Below, piece by piece: positions 46,082-54,517 of a stretch of 64,000 nt of DNA; within the stretch, counting starts at the first letter, position 1, and each line of letters opens with the position of its first letter. The position numbers were made by a program, and so were the translations under genes. A model generated the notes under the pieces. That model ran no database searches, was not told the DNA's origin, and saw only the letters and a program-made list of their open reading frames with translations. Source of the stretch: Flexivirga endophytica (GTDB lineage: Bacteria; Actinomycetota; Actinomycetes; Actinomycetales; Dermatophilaceae); contig NZ_BMHI01000001.1 of NCBI RefSeq assembly GCF_014640635.1, positions 124,001 through 188,000 on the forward strand. Reading direction: 5' to 3'.

Positions 46082-47116
46082 TCAGACCACCTCCGCGCTG
46101 CGCTTGCGCAGCATGTCGACGTAGACGGCGGCCAGGATCACGACGCCGAGGATGACGTACTGCCACTCCTGTGGGACGCCCATGATCTGCAGGCCGTTGT
46201 TGAGCACTCCGATGATGAGAGCACCGATCACCGAGCCGACGATCGTGCCCTTGCCTCCGGCCAACGACGTGCCGCCGATGACCACGGCCGCGATCGCCTG
46301 CAGCTCCATCCCGCCACCGGCGGTCGGGCTGGCACCGATGCGTGCGGACGAGAGGATCCCGGCGCACGCGGTGAACACGCCTGCGACCCCGTAGATGACC
46401 AGCTTCCACTTGCGTACGTTGATGCCGGACAGCTCGGTGGCCTCTTCGTTGCTGCCGATCGAGACGGCATACCGCCCGAAGACCGTGCGGTTCAGCAGCA
46501 CCCAGGCGATGACGGCCAGGCCGAGGAAGATGAGCACCGCATTGGGGAAGTTCGGGATGAGCTCACCGCCGGACAGGTCGGCGTATGGCGGGAACTGCGT
46601 GTTGGTGTAGATCGTCGCGCCGTTGTCGCTGATCACCAGCGGCAACCCCTGGCAGACCAGCATCATCGCCAGGGTCGCGATGAAGGGCGGCATGCCCAGG
46701 ATTGACACGTTGAAGCCGTTGACCAGACCGATGACCAGCCCCACGAGCAACGCCATCAGCAGTCCGAGACCGAGCGGCAGGTCCCAGGTGATCAGGAAGG
46801 TGCCGGCCGCCATACCCGTCAGTGCAATGCCCCAGCCGATCGACAGGTCGATGCCGCCGGTGACGATCACGAACGTCGTGCCGAGCGCCAGCACTCCGAT
46901 CAGCACCGACGAGAGCAGCACGTTGTTGACGAGGTTGTCGTAGGTGAAGAAGTTGTCACCTGCGATCGCGAAGAAGATGGTGATGATCACCAACCCGGCG
47001 AACGCGGCCAGCTGCTGTAGGCGCATTCGCACCTGCGGGTTCATCCCGCGCGCTGCGGGAGGGACGTCCTCCGGTGGCTTCTTGTCCAGCAAAGCGCTGG
47101 CGGTCTCGCTCGGCAT
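46082..47116 (-). CDS. Ribose-type ABC importer, permease
   Basis: A 344-residue RbsC-type permease with about ten membrane helices (FVIVTGGIDLSIGWGIALTG; AVVIGGTSLAGGKGTIVGSV). It pairs with the ATPase upstream and the binding lipoprotein downstream. GAGGAGC stands 7 nt before the ATG at 47116. The 63-bp gap to the ATPase gene shows no terminator, consistent with one operon. Confidence 0.92.
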   Translation of the reverse strand: MPSETASALLDKKPPEDVPPAARGMNPQVRMRLQQLAAFAGLVIITIFFAIAGDNFFTYDNLVNNVLLSSVLIGVLALGTTFVIVTGGIDLSIGWGIALTGMAAGTFLITWDLPLGLGLLMALLVGLVIGLVNGFNVSILGMPPFIATLAMMLVCQGLPLVISDNGATIYTNTQFPPYADLSGGELIPNFPNAVLIFLGLAVIAWVLLNRTVFGRYAVSIGSNEEATELSGINVRKWKLVIYGVAGVFTACAGILSSARIGASPTAGGGMELQAIAAVVIGGTSLAGGKGTIVGSVIGALIIGVLNNGLQIMGVPQEWQYVILGVVILAAVYVDMLRKRSAEVV

Positions 47117-47179
47117 GTCGTGCTCCTCGGGACGAACTTCTGTTTCGAATGCTGTATGGCGACAGGTGAGTTCGCGCTG

Positions 47180-48697
47180 TCACACGGTGGCGGTGGGTGC
47201 CGGTGTCTCGGTGGTCGCAAGGTGCATCACCGACTCCGGCGTGGCGTCCTGCGCAGTGAGTTCTCCGGTGATGCGTCCCTGCGCCATGACGACGACGCGG
47301 TGACTGAGTCGCAGCACCTCGGGCAACTCGGAGGAGATCACCACGATGGCCTTGCCCTCGGCCGCGAGGCGGCCGATCAACGCGTAGATCTCCTCCTTGG
47401 CTCCGACATCGATGCCTCGTGTCGGCTCGTCGAAGATGAGCACGTCGCAGTCCTTCAGCAGCCACTTGGCGATGACGACCTTCTGCTGGTTGCCGCCGGA
47501 GAGGTTGCCGACCATCGCGCGCACCGACGGCGTCTTGATCCGCAGCTCGTCCACCAACCGGCGGGCGTCCGCGGCGGCCGGTCGGTCGTTGACGAATCCG
47601 CCGCGGGAGAACCTGGACCCCATCGAGGGGAGGGCGATGTTCTGGGTGACGGTCTGTTGCAGCAGCAGGCCGAGGCCTTTGCGGTCCTCGGACAGATAGC
47701 CGATACCCGCCGCGCCGGCCTGTGCGGGATTGCGCGGTGTGACGTCCTTGCCGTGCACGCTGATCACGCCGGCGGTGCGACGGTCCGCGCCGACGACCGC
47801 ACGCGCGACCTCGGTGCGGCCGGCACCCATCAGTCCCGCGAATCCGACGATCTCACCGGTCCGGACCTCGAAGTTGATGTCGCGCAACAGTTTCGGGGTC
47901 TCCACGCCGCGCACCTGCAAGGCAATCGGCGCGTCCTCGGCGGGGGTGTCCGCGCGAGCGTGCTGGGCCGGCTCGCGGTCGCGTCCGACCATCAACGAGA
48001 TGACCTCGCGCATCGTCGTGTCGGCGGCGTCGAGGGTGCGGATGAACTGCCCGTCCCGGATGACGGTGATGCGCTCGGAGATGGCCTTGAGCTCGTCCAT
48101 CTTGTGCGAGATGTAGATGACCCCGGTCTCGTCGGTGACGAAACGTCGGATCAATTCGTGCAAAGTGGCGACTTCCGCGTCGTTCAGGGCGGCGGTCGGC
48201 TCGTCCATGATCAACACCCGAGCATCGAGCGACAGGGCTTTGGCGATCTCGACCATCTGCTGACCGGCGACCGAGAGTCGTCCGACGAGGGTGTGCGGAT
48301 CCAGGGGTAGCTGCAAGCGGTCCAACAGGTCTGCCGCTCGCTGCTCGAGGATGCGCGGGCGCAGCAGGAAGCGCCCCTGCGGCTGCTCGCGTCCGATGAA
48401 GATGTTCTGCGCGACGGTCAGGTCCGGCATCAGGTTGAATTCCTGGAAGATGATGCCGATGCCTGCCTGCTGAGCCTCCTTCGGATTCGCGAATCGCATT
48501 GGTGTTCCATCGATTCGCAGCTCGCCATCGTCGGGCTGGTAGACGCCGGAGAGCACCTTCATCAGGGTCGACTTGCCGGCGCCGTTCTCGCCGACCAGGG
48601 ACAACACCTCGCCGCGTCGCAAGTCGAGGTGCATGCCGTCCAGCGCCCGCACGCCGGGGAAGGTCTTGGTGATGCCGGACATGGCGAGCAGCTGCAC
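47180..48697 (-). CDS. Ribose-type ABC importer, duplicated ATPase
   Basis: A 505-residue RbsA/MglA-type protein with two nucleotide-binding domains. The first has Walker A GENGAGKSTLMKVLSG and signature LSVAGQQMVEIAKAL; the second has the degenerate GLMGAGRTEVARAVV and LSGGNQQKVVIAKWL. The GTG at 48697 (VQLLAMSGITKTFPGV) is chosen: family members start about here. The frame stays open to an ATG at 48805, but those bases belong to a repeat that is noncoding elsewhere. GGAGGAGG inside that repeat lies 11 nt before the GTG and may act as its ribosome site. Confidence 0.92.
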   Translation of the reverse strand: MQLLAMSGITKTFPGVRALDGMHLDLRRGEVLSLVGENGAGKSTLMKVLSGVYQPDDGELRIDGTPMRFANPKEAQQAGIGIIFQEFNLMPDLTVAQNIFIGREQPQGRFLLRPRILEQRAADLLDRLQLPLDPHTLVGRLSVAGQQMVEIAKALSLDARVLIMDEPTAALNDAEVATLHELIRRFVTDETGVIYISHKMDELKAISERITVIRDGQFIRTLDAADTTMREVISLMVGRDREPAQHARADTPAEDAPIALQVRGVETPKLLRDINFEVRTGEIVGFAGLMGAGRTEVARAVVGADRRTAGVISVHGKDVTPRNPAQAGAAGIGYLSEDRKGLGLLLQQTVTQNIALPSMGSRFSRGGFVNDRPAAADARRLVDELRIKTPSVRAMVGNLSGGNQQKVVIAKWLLKDCDVLIFDEPTRGIDVGAKEEIYALIGRLAAEGKAIVVISSELPEVLRLSHRVVVMAQGRITGELTAQDATPESVMHLATTETPAPTATV

Positions 48698-48772
48698 CCC
48701 ACGAAGTTCCTCCTCCGCTGCGCTCCCCCGGATGCTTCGCGGGGACACCGCCCCCTCGCTCCGACGATTCGC
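48697..48772. repeat. GGAGCG...CTTCGTGGGG dispersed repeat, copy 2, at the 5' end of the ABC ATPase gene
   Basis: On the minus strand: a GAATCGTCGGAGCG unit, then CGCGAAGCATCCGGGGGAGC, GCAGCGGAGGAGG and AACTTCGTGGGG, matching 38171-38258. Its end meets the ATPase start codon. The 300 bp beyond (48773-49096) hold one possible operator and the promoter of the next gene. Confidence 0.75.
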
Positions 48773-48939
48773 GGGGCGTTCGGCATGCGCGTCCTGTGTG
48801 CTCATCGAATCTCCAGCGGGTGTCGAGGACAGGTGCTGTTGTGGCGGTCTCGCTGCGCGTGACCTGATGTGACCTGCGCCGCATGCTACCGAGACACATC
48901 CGATGGATGGGCCCGTGCGGCGGATCTGTTCAACAGGTG

Positions 48940-48953
48940 AGAAAACGATTTCT
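48940..48953. promoter_or_regulatory. Possible LacI/ROK-type operator for the ABC operon
   Basis: AGAAAACGATTTCT is a near-palindrome centred on CG, like operators of LacI-family sugar regulators, about 245 nt upstream of the ABC ATPase start. No regulator gene is adjacent. Confidence 0.3.
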
Positions 48954-49096
48954 TATCCATGCTGGCACGTGCACTTGCGTTGTGGGGATGACGGCGACGG
49001 GCGATCCGTCGGGTCGGCGCTGGTGGCGGGCCGACCGAGGCGGCGAAGGGGGCGGCGCGCGTGGCGGGCACATGAGGGGTAAGTAACAATGGACGA

Positions 49097-50047
49097 ATGA
49101 CTGACCAGCCCATCACCCCGGCGTCGCTGCGCGGTGCCGTCGACCTGTCCGCCCTCGCGCGCCCGGCGTCCGCCAGGCCGACGTTCGGGCCGAGCTCCGT
49201 CACCGGCGAGTCCGATGCCAATGACAACCTGGTGATCGCGGTCGACGACGCCACGTTCGCCGACGCCATGCAGACCTCGGCACAGGTCCCGGTCATCGTC
49301 GCGCTCTGGTCCGGTAGCCGTCCGGACACCAAGAGTCACATCGACGCCCTCGCCCAAGAGGTGCGGTCCTACGCCGGCCGGATGCAGCTGGCGACGGTCG
49401 ACATCGACGTGTCGCTGCAGATCCGCCAGGCGCTGCAGGTCCAGCAGGTGCCGATGGTGCTCGCCATACTCGCCGGTCAGCCGGTGCCGCTGTATGTCGG
49501 CGATCAGCCCGCCGACGCCATCCGCCAGGTGCTCGACAAGGTGCTCGAGGCCGCGGCGGCCAACGGTGTGACCGGGCGGCTCGAGGCCGCCCCAGCGAGC
49601 GACGAGGACACGGCGGAGGACGCGGAGCCGGAGCTGCCGGAGATCCACCAGCGGGCGTTCGACGCCATCGAGCAGGGCGACTTCGACGCGGCGACCGCGG
49701 CATACGAGCAGGCACTGAAGGACAACCCGGCCGACGACGAGGCCCGCCTCGGTCTCGGCCAGGTTGGTCTGCTCAAGCGCACTTCCGGAGTCGACCTCAA
49801 CACCGCACGCGAAGCGGCGGCCGCGGCGCCGACCGACGTCGAGAAGCAGACCCTGGTTGCGGACCTGGACGTGCTGGGTGGGCACATCGAGGACGCGTTC
49901 GCCCGGCTGATCGACTTGGTCAAGGCGACAGTCGGCGACGAACGCAACGCGGCCCGCGAGCACCTCGTGCAGCTCTTCGACGTCGTCGGTCCCACCGACG
50001 AGCGCGTCAAGAAGGCCCGCACCGCCCTCATGTCCGCGCTGTACTGA
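49097..50047 (+). CDS. Thioredoxin-like/TPR co-chaperone (YbbN/CnoX-type)
   Basis: A 316-residue protein. Residues about 45-160 have a thioredoxin fold (VPVIVALWSGSRPDTKSHID) in which the active-site CxxC is replaced by SGSRPD, so it is not a classical oxidoreductase. Residues about 185-316 are TPR-like helices (EQGDFDAATAAYEQALKDNP). CnoX relatives hold clients for GroEL and DnaK, mostly during oxidative stress. Its position after the thiolase block matches Rv1324 in mycobacteria. TAACAA lies 7 nt before the ATG. Confidence 0.9.
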   Translation: MTDQPITPASLRGAVDLSALARPASARPTFGPSSVTGESDANDNLVIAVDDATFADAMQTSAQVPVIVALWSGSRPDTKSHIDALAQEVRSYAGRMQLATVDIDVSLQIRQALQVQQVPMVLAILAGQPVPLYVGDQPADAIRQVLDKVLEAAAANGVTGRLEAAPASDEDTAEDAEPELPEIHQRAFDAIEQGDFDAATAAYEQALKDNPADDEARLGLGQVGLLKRTSGVDLNTAREAAAAAPTDVEKQTLVADLDVLGGHIEDAFARLIDLVKATVGDERNAAREHLVQLFDVVGPTDERVKKARTALMSALY

Positions 50048-50160
50048 ATCCTTTCGCGCGGCTCCTCACAACAGCCCCAACGGCGCGGCTCGCAGGCTCG
50101 CTCGCGCACGCCGGACCTGCTGGTCGTCGCCACGCGGCCTCGTTTCGTGCGGCCATCCTT

Positions 50161-50236
50161 CATGCTGAATGACGGCTCCCTCGCCGAATGACGGTCATAT
50201 CGGGCCGTCATTCGGCGAAGAAGCCGTCACTCGGCG
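50161..50236. repeat. F-F-R-R palindromic element, TGACGG-core copy 3
   Basis: GCTGAATGACGGCTC, CGCCGAATGACGGTC, GCCGTCATTCGGCGA and GCCGTCACTCGGCG, in the same orientation as copy 4 at 50655, with which it flanks a 101-codon gene. It lies 113 nt after the co-chaperone stop codon. Confidence 0.85.
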
Positions 50237-50302
50237 GCAGTGGTCGCAGGATGCTCGTATGCCGATCGAAGGCCGAGCCTCGCCAATCCGGTACGTCGAT
50301 CG

Positions 50303-50608
50303 CTAGTAACGGTCAGTCGTCGCGGCGCCGAATTCCTTGGCTGACGTGAAGAACTCCGTCGAGGGCCAAGGCAACGGCTCGGGCCCTCGACGCCAGGTGA
50401 GGTGCACGAGCGCCACCTCGTCGTCGGACTCCACGACCACCTCGTCCTGCGCGAATGCCAGTGCGATCACCGTCCACGAGCGCCCATGCAGCGGATGGCC
50501 CGCTGACACTTCCCGGACCAGTTCCTGCTCAAATGCGGACGCTCGTTTCCGATCGCGACGGAGATCTTCGAAGTCTTCGCCGAACTCATACGTCGTCGTC
50601 CACGGCAT
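50303..50608 (-). CDS. Hypothetical protein, 101 residues
   Basis: A small soluble protein without signal peptide or membrane helix. It has a charged N-terminal helix (EDFEDLRRDRKRASAFEQEL) and a beta-rich second half with GHPLHGRSWTVIALAF and VALVHLTWRRGPEPLPWPST. I recall similar short proteins (HxLxGR ... VHLTW) scattered in actinobacteria, without a known role. TAATCT lies 6 nt before the ATG at 50608, the leaderless pattern, which supports a real gene. Two direct copies of the F-F-R-R element bracket it exactly. Confidence 0.65.
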   Translation of the reverse strand: MPWTTTYEFGEDFEDLRRDRKRASAFEQELVREVSAGHPLHGRSWTVIALAFAQDEVVVESDDEVALVHLTWRRGPEPLPWPSTEFFTSAKEFGAATTDRY

Positions 50609-50654
50609 GACGCGAGATTACGCAACTCGGTCGCGCCGCTCCGCTGGCGCCCTT

Positions 50655-50729
50655 CATGCCGAAGGACGGCTCCCTCGCCGACTGACGTTCCTATCCGGCC
50701 GTCACTCGGCGAAGAAGCCGTCAATCGGC
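50655..50729. repeat. F-F-R-R palindromic element, TGACGG-core copy 4
   Basis: GCCGAAGGACGGCTC, CGCCGACTGACG, GGCCGTCACTCGGCGA and AGCCGTCAATCGGCG. The last unit provides the stop codon (50721-50723) of the aldo/keto reductase gene on the other strand. Confidence 0.8.
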
Positions 50730-51671
50730 GCGGGTGAGTTCGTCGAGTATGGCGAGATCGTCCGCGGTCGGCTTCCAGCGCAGGGCCGCCGCGTTGGTGC
50801 GGACCTGCTCGCCCGACGTCGCGCCGGAGATGACCGACGCGACGGCAGGCTGCGCCGCCAGTCCGGCGATCGCGACGTCGAGCACCGAGAGGTCGCGCTC
50901 GGCGGCATACGCCTTGAGCGCCTCGATCCGGTCCCAGTCCGCGTTCGCCAACCACGGCGCCGGTCCGGAGGTCGCCCGTGATCCGGCCGGCGGCTCCTGG
51001 CCGCGGCGGTACTTGCCGGTGAGCAGGCCGTATTCGAGTGGGAAGAACGGCAGGACGCCCAGGCCGAAGGTCTCGGCGGCCGGCACGACCTCGTCCTCGA
51101 TCGACCGGTCGAGCAACGAGTATCGGTTCTGGACCGACACGAAGCGCTCGAGTCCGACGGTGCGTGCGGCCCAGTCCGCGTCCGCGATCTGCCAGCCGGC
51201 GACGTTCGAGCAGCCGACGTAGCCGACCTTGCCCTCCTGGACCAGATCGGTCAGGGCCGACAGGGTCTCCTCGATCGGCGTGACGTCGTCCGGCGCGTGC
51301 AGTTGGTAGAGGTCGATGTAGTCGGTCTGCAGTCGGCGCAGCGAGCCCTCGACCGCGCGTCGGATGTAGCGACGGGAGCCGCGCACGCCGTGATCGAGAC
51401 CGTTGAGCCCACCGGTGTCCATGCCGAATTTCGTTGCCAACACGAAGTTTTCGCGACGTCCCCGGAGGGCGGCACCGAGCAGTTCCTCGCTGGCGCCGTT
51501 GCCGCCATACGTGTCAGCGGTGTCGAGCAGGGTGACGCCGACGTCCTGCGCGGCGTCGAGTATGGCGCTCACCCCCGCCGCGTCCACCCGTCGCCCGAAC
51601 GCGTTGCAGCCGATGCCGACCGCGCTGACCATCAGTCCTGAGTCGCCCAGCGGGCGGTAATCCATCGTCAC
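50721..51671 (-). CDS. Aldo/keto reductase
   Basis: A 316-residue NADPH-dependent TIM-barrel oxidoreductase. The AKR signatures are LLDTADTYGGNGASEELLGA (Asp and Tyr of the tetrad), VLATKFGMDTG (Lys) and YIDLYQLHAPDD (His). The GTG at 51671 (VTMDYRPLGDSG) is chosen because TAGGCT lies 7 nt upstream; ATG 51665 is two codons later. The C-terminus (DELTRAD) ends inside a repeat element, so the last residues may differ from relatives. Substrate unknown. Confidence 0.9.
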   Translation of the reverse strand: MTMDYRPLGDSGLMVSAVGIGCNAFGRRVDAAGVSAILDAAQDVGVTLLDTADTYGGNGASEELLGAALRGRRENFVLATKFGMDTGGLNGLDHGVRGSRRYIRRAVEGSLRRLQTDYIDLYQLHAPDDVTPIEETLSALTDLVQEGKVGYVGCSNVAGWQIADADWAARTVGLERFVSVQNRYSLLDRSIEDEVVPAAETFGLGVLPFFPLEYGLLTGKYRRGQEPPAGSRATSGPAPWLANADWDRIEALKAYAAERDLSVLDVAIAGLAAQPAVASVISGATSGEQVRTNAAALRWKPTADDLAILDELTRAD

Positions 51672-51789
51672 GCGATCGAGCCTACGGCCATGCGCGTCGG
51701 CGTCGACGCGCTCGGTGTGAATCACCCATCCCGCAAACTCGATCCGTCGAATCCCTTGCACTTCGCCGCACGTGCGTCAGGATGAGCGG

Positions 51790-52533
51790 GTGGGTGAACG
51801 CGTCGAGTTGCCGATGCCCGGGACGGACCTGTCGCTGGGCGTCATCCGGCACGGCCACTGGGGCCGCCCGGTGCTCGTCTTCCCCAGCGAGGCGGGCAGC
51901 GCCGAGGACTTCGAGAGCAACGGCATGGTCGAGGCGGTGCAGGACCTCGTCGATGCTGGACGCGTCTCCTTCTTCTGCGTGGACTCGGCCGACCGGTGGA
52001 CCTGGTCGGACAACGCCGCGACCACCGAGGAGCGCGCGAGCCGGCACCACGGCTACACGCGCTGGCTGGAGAGTGCCGCGTTGCCCTGGATCGCGGAGCA
52101 GGTCGGCGGCGAGCGACCGCTGATCACCCTGGGCGTCTCGATGGGCGCCTATCACGCGGTCAACTTCACGCTCACGCATGCGCATCGGGCACCGCTCGCG
52201 ATCGGCATGTCCGGCAGCTACGACGTCACGTCGTGGCACGGGCACGGCGAGCACGGTGACGCCACCTACTTCGCCAATCCGATGGCGTATGTCGCCGGCA
52301 TGCACGGCGACCACCTCGATTGGTTGCGCGACACCGCCAGCGTGCTCCTCGTCGTGGGGGAAGGGCCGTTCGAGGTGTCGCCGACGCAAGCACTCCCTTC
52401 GACGACCGCCTTCGCAAACCTGTTGTCGGAGAAGGGCATTCCGCATCAGCTGGACGTGTGGGGACATGACAGTGCACACGACTGGCCGTGGTGGCAGAAG
52501 CAACTCGCCCACCATCTGCCGCGGTTCTGCTGA
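51790..52533 (+). CDS. Alpha/beta-hydrolase esterase-like protein
   Basis: A 247-residue protein of the esterase D/enterochelin-esterase-like group: nucleophile elbow GVSMGAYHA and a late His in WGHDSAHDWPWW. It lacks a signal peptide. The GTG at 51790 is preferred since CAGGAT lies 6 nt upstream; a GTG at 51772 is in frame. It is followed after 39 nt by an ATP-grasp gene, and such pairs recur in bacteria, so the two may act on one compound. The reaction is unknown. Confidence 0.8.
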   Translation: MGERVELPMPGTDLSLGVIRHGHWGRPVLVFPSEAGSAEDFESNGMVEAVQDLVDAGRVSFFCVDSADRWTWSDNAATTEERASRHHGYTRWLESAALPWIAEQVGGERPLITLGVSMGAYHAVNFTLTHAHRAPLAIGMSGSYDVTSWHGHGEHGDATYFANPMAYVAGMHGDHLDWLRDTASVLLVVGEGPFEVSPTQALPSTTAFANLLSEKGIPHQLDVWGHDSAHDWPWWQKQLAHHLPRFC

Positions 52534-52572
52534 CGGCATCAACCACCACATCGCGAGGGAACGGAGCGCACG

Positions 52573-53811
52573 ATGACCGAGCACTTGATCGGCCTGCTGC
52601 TGGGTGCCGAGGAGGACTGGCCGCGCGCGTTCGAGGAGCTCATCCGCCGGGTCGGTCCGGTCACGGCACCGGACGGTTCCCGACACGACATACGCACCGA
52701 ACGTATGACGATCGAGCCCTTCAACCTGCGCGACAAACCGAAGACCGACCTGGTCATCGACCGCCTGGCGCACTGGTACTACCACCCGCGCGAGTGGCTC
52801 AAGAAGGCCGCGCTGATGGACGACGTCTACCTGCTCAACAGCCCGTTCACCTTCCAGTCGATGGAGAAGCACTCGGCATACTGCGCATTGATGCGGCTGG
52901 GGATGAATGTCCCCGAAACCGTGCTCGTGCCCTACAAGAACCCGATCGATAACGTGCGCTGGGCCTACACGTCGTCGAAGTACAACCGGTCGTTCGACCT
53001 GCCTTCGGTGGCGGCCGAGCTGGGCTATCCGATGTTCATGAAGCCCTTCGACGGCGGTGCGTGGCGGGGCGTCTCGATGATCCGCGACGAGGCGGATCTG
53101 CAGCGCAGCTATGACGAATCGGGCGAGATGCTGATGCACCTGCAGCGCGCGGTCGACGGTTTCGAGGTCTTCGCGCGGGCGCTCACGATCGGCCCCGAGA
53201 CGATGGTGATGAAGTTCCGGCCTGACGAGCCGATGCACAACCGATACGAGGTCGCCTACGACTTCCTCACACCCGATATCGGCGCCGAGACGCACACGAT
53301 CGCGCAGACGGTCAATGCCTTCTTCCGGTGGGAGTTCAACAGTTGCGAGATGTTGGTCAAGGACGGAGTCGTCTATCCGATCGACTACGCCAACGCCTGT
53401 CCGGACGTCGCCGTGACATCGCTGCACTACTACTTCCCGTGGGCGATCAAATCGCTGCTGAAGTGGTCGATCTTCTGCGTTGTCACGGGACGGAAGGGCT
53501 ACACCCAGGTCGACCCGGATCCGTGGTTCGAGATCGCCGACCGAGGCGACGACTACCAAGCGAAACTTGGTGCATATCAACGTCTCTCGGACAAATACTT
53601 CGAGACGGAGCGCTATCGCGAGTTCGTGGACTCATCCCTCGCCGACGTCGACGAGATGGTGCTGGACTGGGTGCTGTCCGACGACTTCGACCGGCTCCTG
53701 GTCGAGACGGTCAAGTCGACCTATCCCGAGCACGAGCACGAGCGCTTCCTCGGACACTTCCGCGGCCTGACCGGGCTGTGGGCCAAGGACGAGGAGAAGC
53801 TGCTCGGCTGA
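52573..53811 (+). CDS. ATP-grasp domain protein
   Basis: A 412-residue protein with an ATP-grasp-like core: GYPMFMKPFDGGAWRGVSMI for nucleotide binding and FNSCEMLVKDGVVYPIDYAN for the metal-binding strand. The N-terminus (LIGLLLGAEEDWPRAFEELI) is a pre-ATP-grasp domain. Such enzymes join a carboxylate to an amine or thiol through an acyl phosphate. The partners are unknown. GGAG lies about 7 nt before the ATG, and the gene probably forms an operon with the esterase. Confidence 0.82.
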   Translation: MTEHLIGLLLGAEEDWPRAFEELIRRVGPVTAPDGSRHDIRTERMTIEPFNLRDKPKTDLVIDRLAHWYYHPREWLKKAALMDDVYLLNSPFTFQSMEKHSAYCALMRLGMNVPETVLVPYKNPIDNVRWAYTSSKYNRSFDLPSVAAELGYPMFMKPFDGGAWRGVSMIRDEADLQRSYDESGEMLMHLQRAVDGFEVFARALTIGPETMVMKFRPDEPMHNRYEVAYDFLTPDIGAETHTIAQTVNAFFRWEFNSCEMLVKDGVVYPIDYANACPDVAVTSLHYYFPWAIKSLLKWSIFCVVTGRKGYTQVDPDPWFEIADRGDDYQAKLGAYQRLSDKYFETERYREFVDSSLADVDEMVLDWVLSDDFDRLLVETVKSTYPEHEHERFLGHFRGLTGLWAKDEEKLLG

Positions 53812-53821
53812 TCGCGGTCGG

Positions 53822-54451
53822 CTACAGCAGCTGCAGCAGGGAGCCGAGCACGCCGTCGAGCTCGGCGAGGAGCTCCTCGCGCGGGGGTTGCTGCTCGCTG
53901 AGCACCCAGTCCACGGCGATCTGTATGCCGGCACCCACCAGCGCGTCCCCGACGAAGCGGCGTTGCCCCGGGGTCGGCTCGAGGCCGGGAATCGTCGGGA
54001 CCAGCCGATCGCAGAGCTCGTCACCCACCGAACGCGCGTGTCCGCGGTAGAGCTCGTCCACCCGAGCACTGACGCCCAGCACCTCGAAGAGGTGGACACG
54101 TGACTCCACCGGGTTGTCCTGCACCCAGCGCAGGAATCCGTCGATGAAGCCGCGCACCACCGTCACGGGGTCATTTCCCTCGGCCGCGAGCACCGCGCGC
54201 CGCAGGTCGGCCACGACCACTTCGTAGACCGCGCAGAGCAGGTCCTCGAGGGTCGCGAACGATTCGTAGAAGTAGCGCTTGTTGAGGCCGGCGACCTCGC
54301 ACACCCCGCCGACGGTCGCATCGCGGTAACCGGTGGTGCCGAAGACCGAGATCGCCGCCGCGATCAGCCGCTCGCGCCGCGCGGCCTCGCGGGTCGCTCG
54401 GCTCTCGCCGGCATACGGGCGTGCCCGCTCGCTCTTCGAGGTGTTGCTCAT
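53822..54451 (-). CDS. TetR-family transcriptional regulator
   Basis: A 209-residue repressor-like protein. The N-terminal HTH is clear (RLIAAAISVFGTTGYRDATV ... GLNKRYFYESFATLEDLLCA), and the C-terminal ligand domain is variable as usual. It is divergent from the glpD-type operon, with a 66-bp gap carrying a perfect 20-bp dyad at 54488, its probable binding site. The arrangement resembles Rv2250c next to glpD1 in M. tuberculosis (from memory). The inducer may be a fatty acyl or glycerolipid compound. Confidence 0.9.
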   Translation of the reverse strand: MSNTSKSERARPYAGESRATREAARRERLIAAAISVFGTTGYRDATVGGVCEVAGLNKRYFYESFATLEDLLCAVYEVVVADLRRAVLAAEGNDPVTVVRGFIDGFLRWVQDNPVESRVHLFEVLGVSARVDELYRGHARSVGDELCDRLVPTIPGLEPTPGQRRFVGDALVGAGIQIAVDWVLSEQQPPREELLAELDGVLGSLLQLL

Positions 54452-54487
54452 GAAGGGATCTTGACAACTTCGAGGGCACATCGCAAA

Positions 54488-54507
54488 CTGGTACGGCTTC
54501 GTACCAG
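54488..54507. promoter_or_regulatory. Operator-like dyad between tetR and glpD
   Basis: CTGGTACG-N4-CGTACCAG, a perfect inverted repeat 36 nt from the regulator start and 10 nt from the glpD start. It would cover both promoters. Confidence 0.7.
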
Positions 54508-54517
54508 AAAGGACGAC

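Noticed and set aside
48698-48805. An N-terminal extension of the ABC ATPase starting at ATG 48805
   Set aside because: These bases are a dispersed repeat that is noncoding at 38171-38258, and family members start near 48697.
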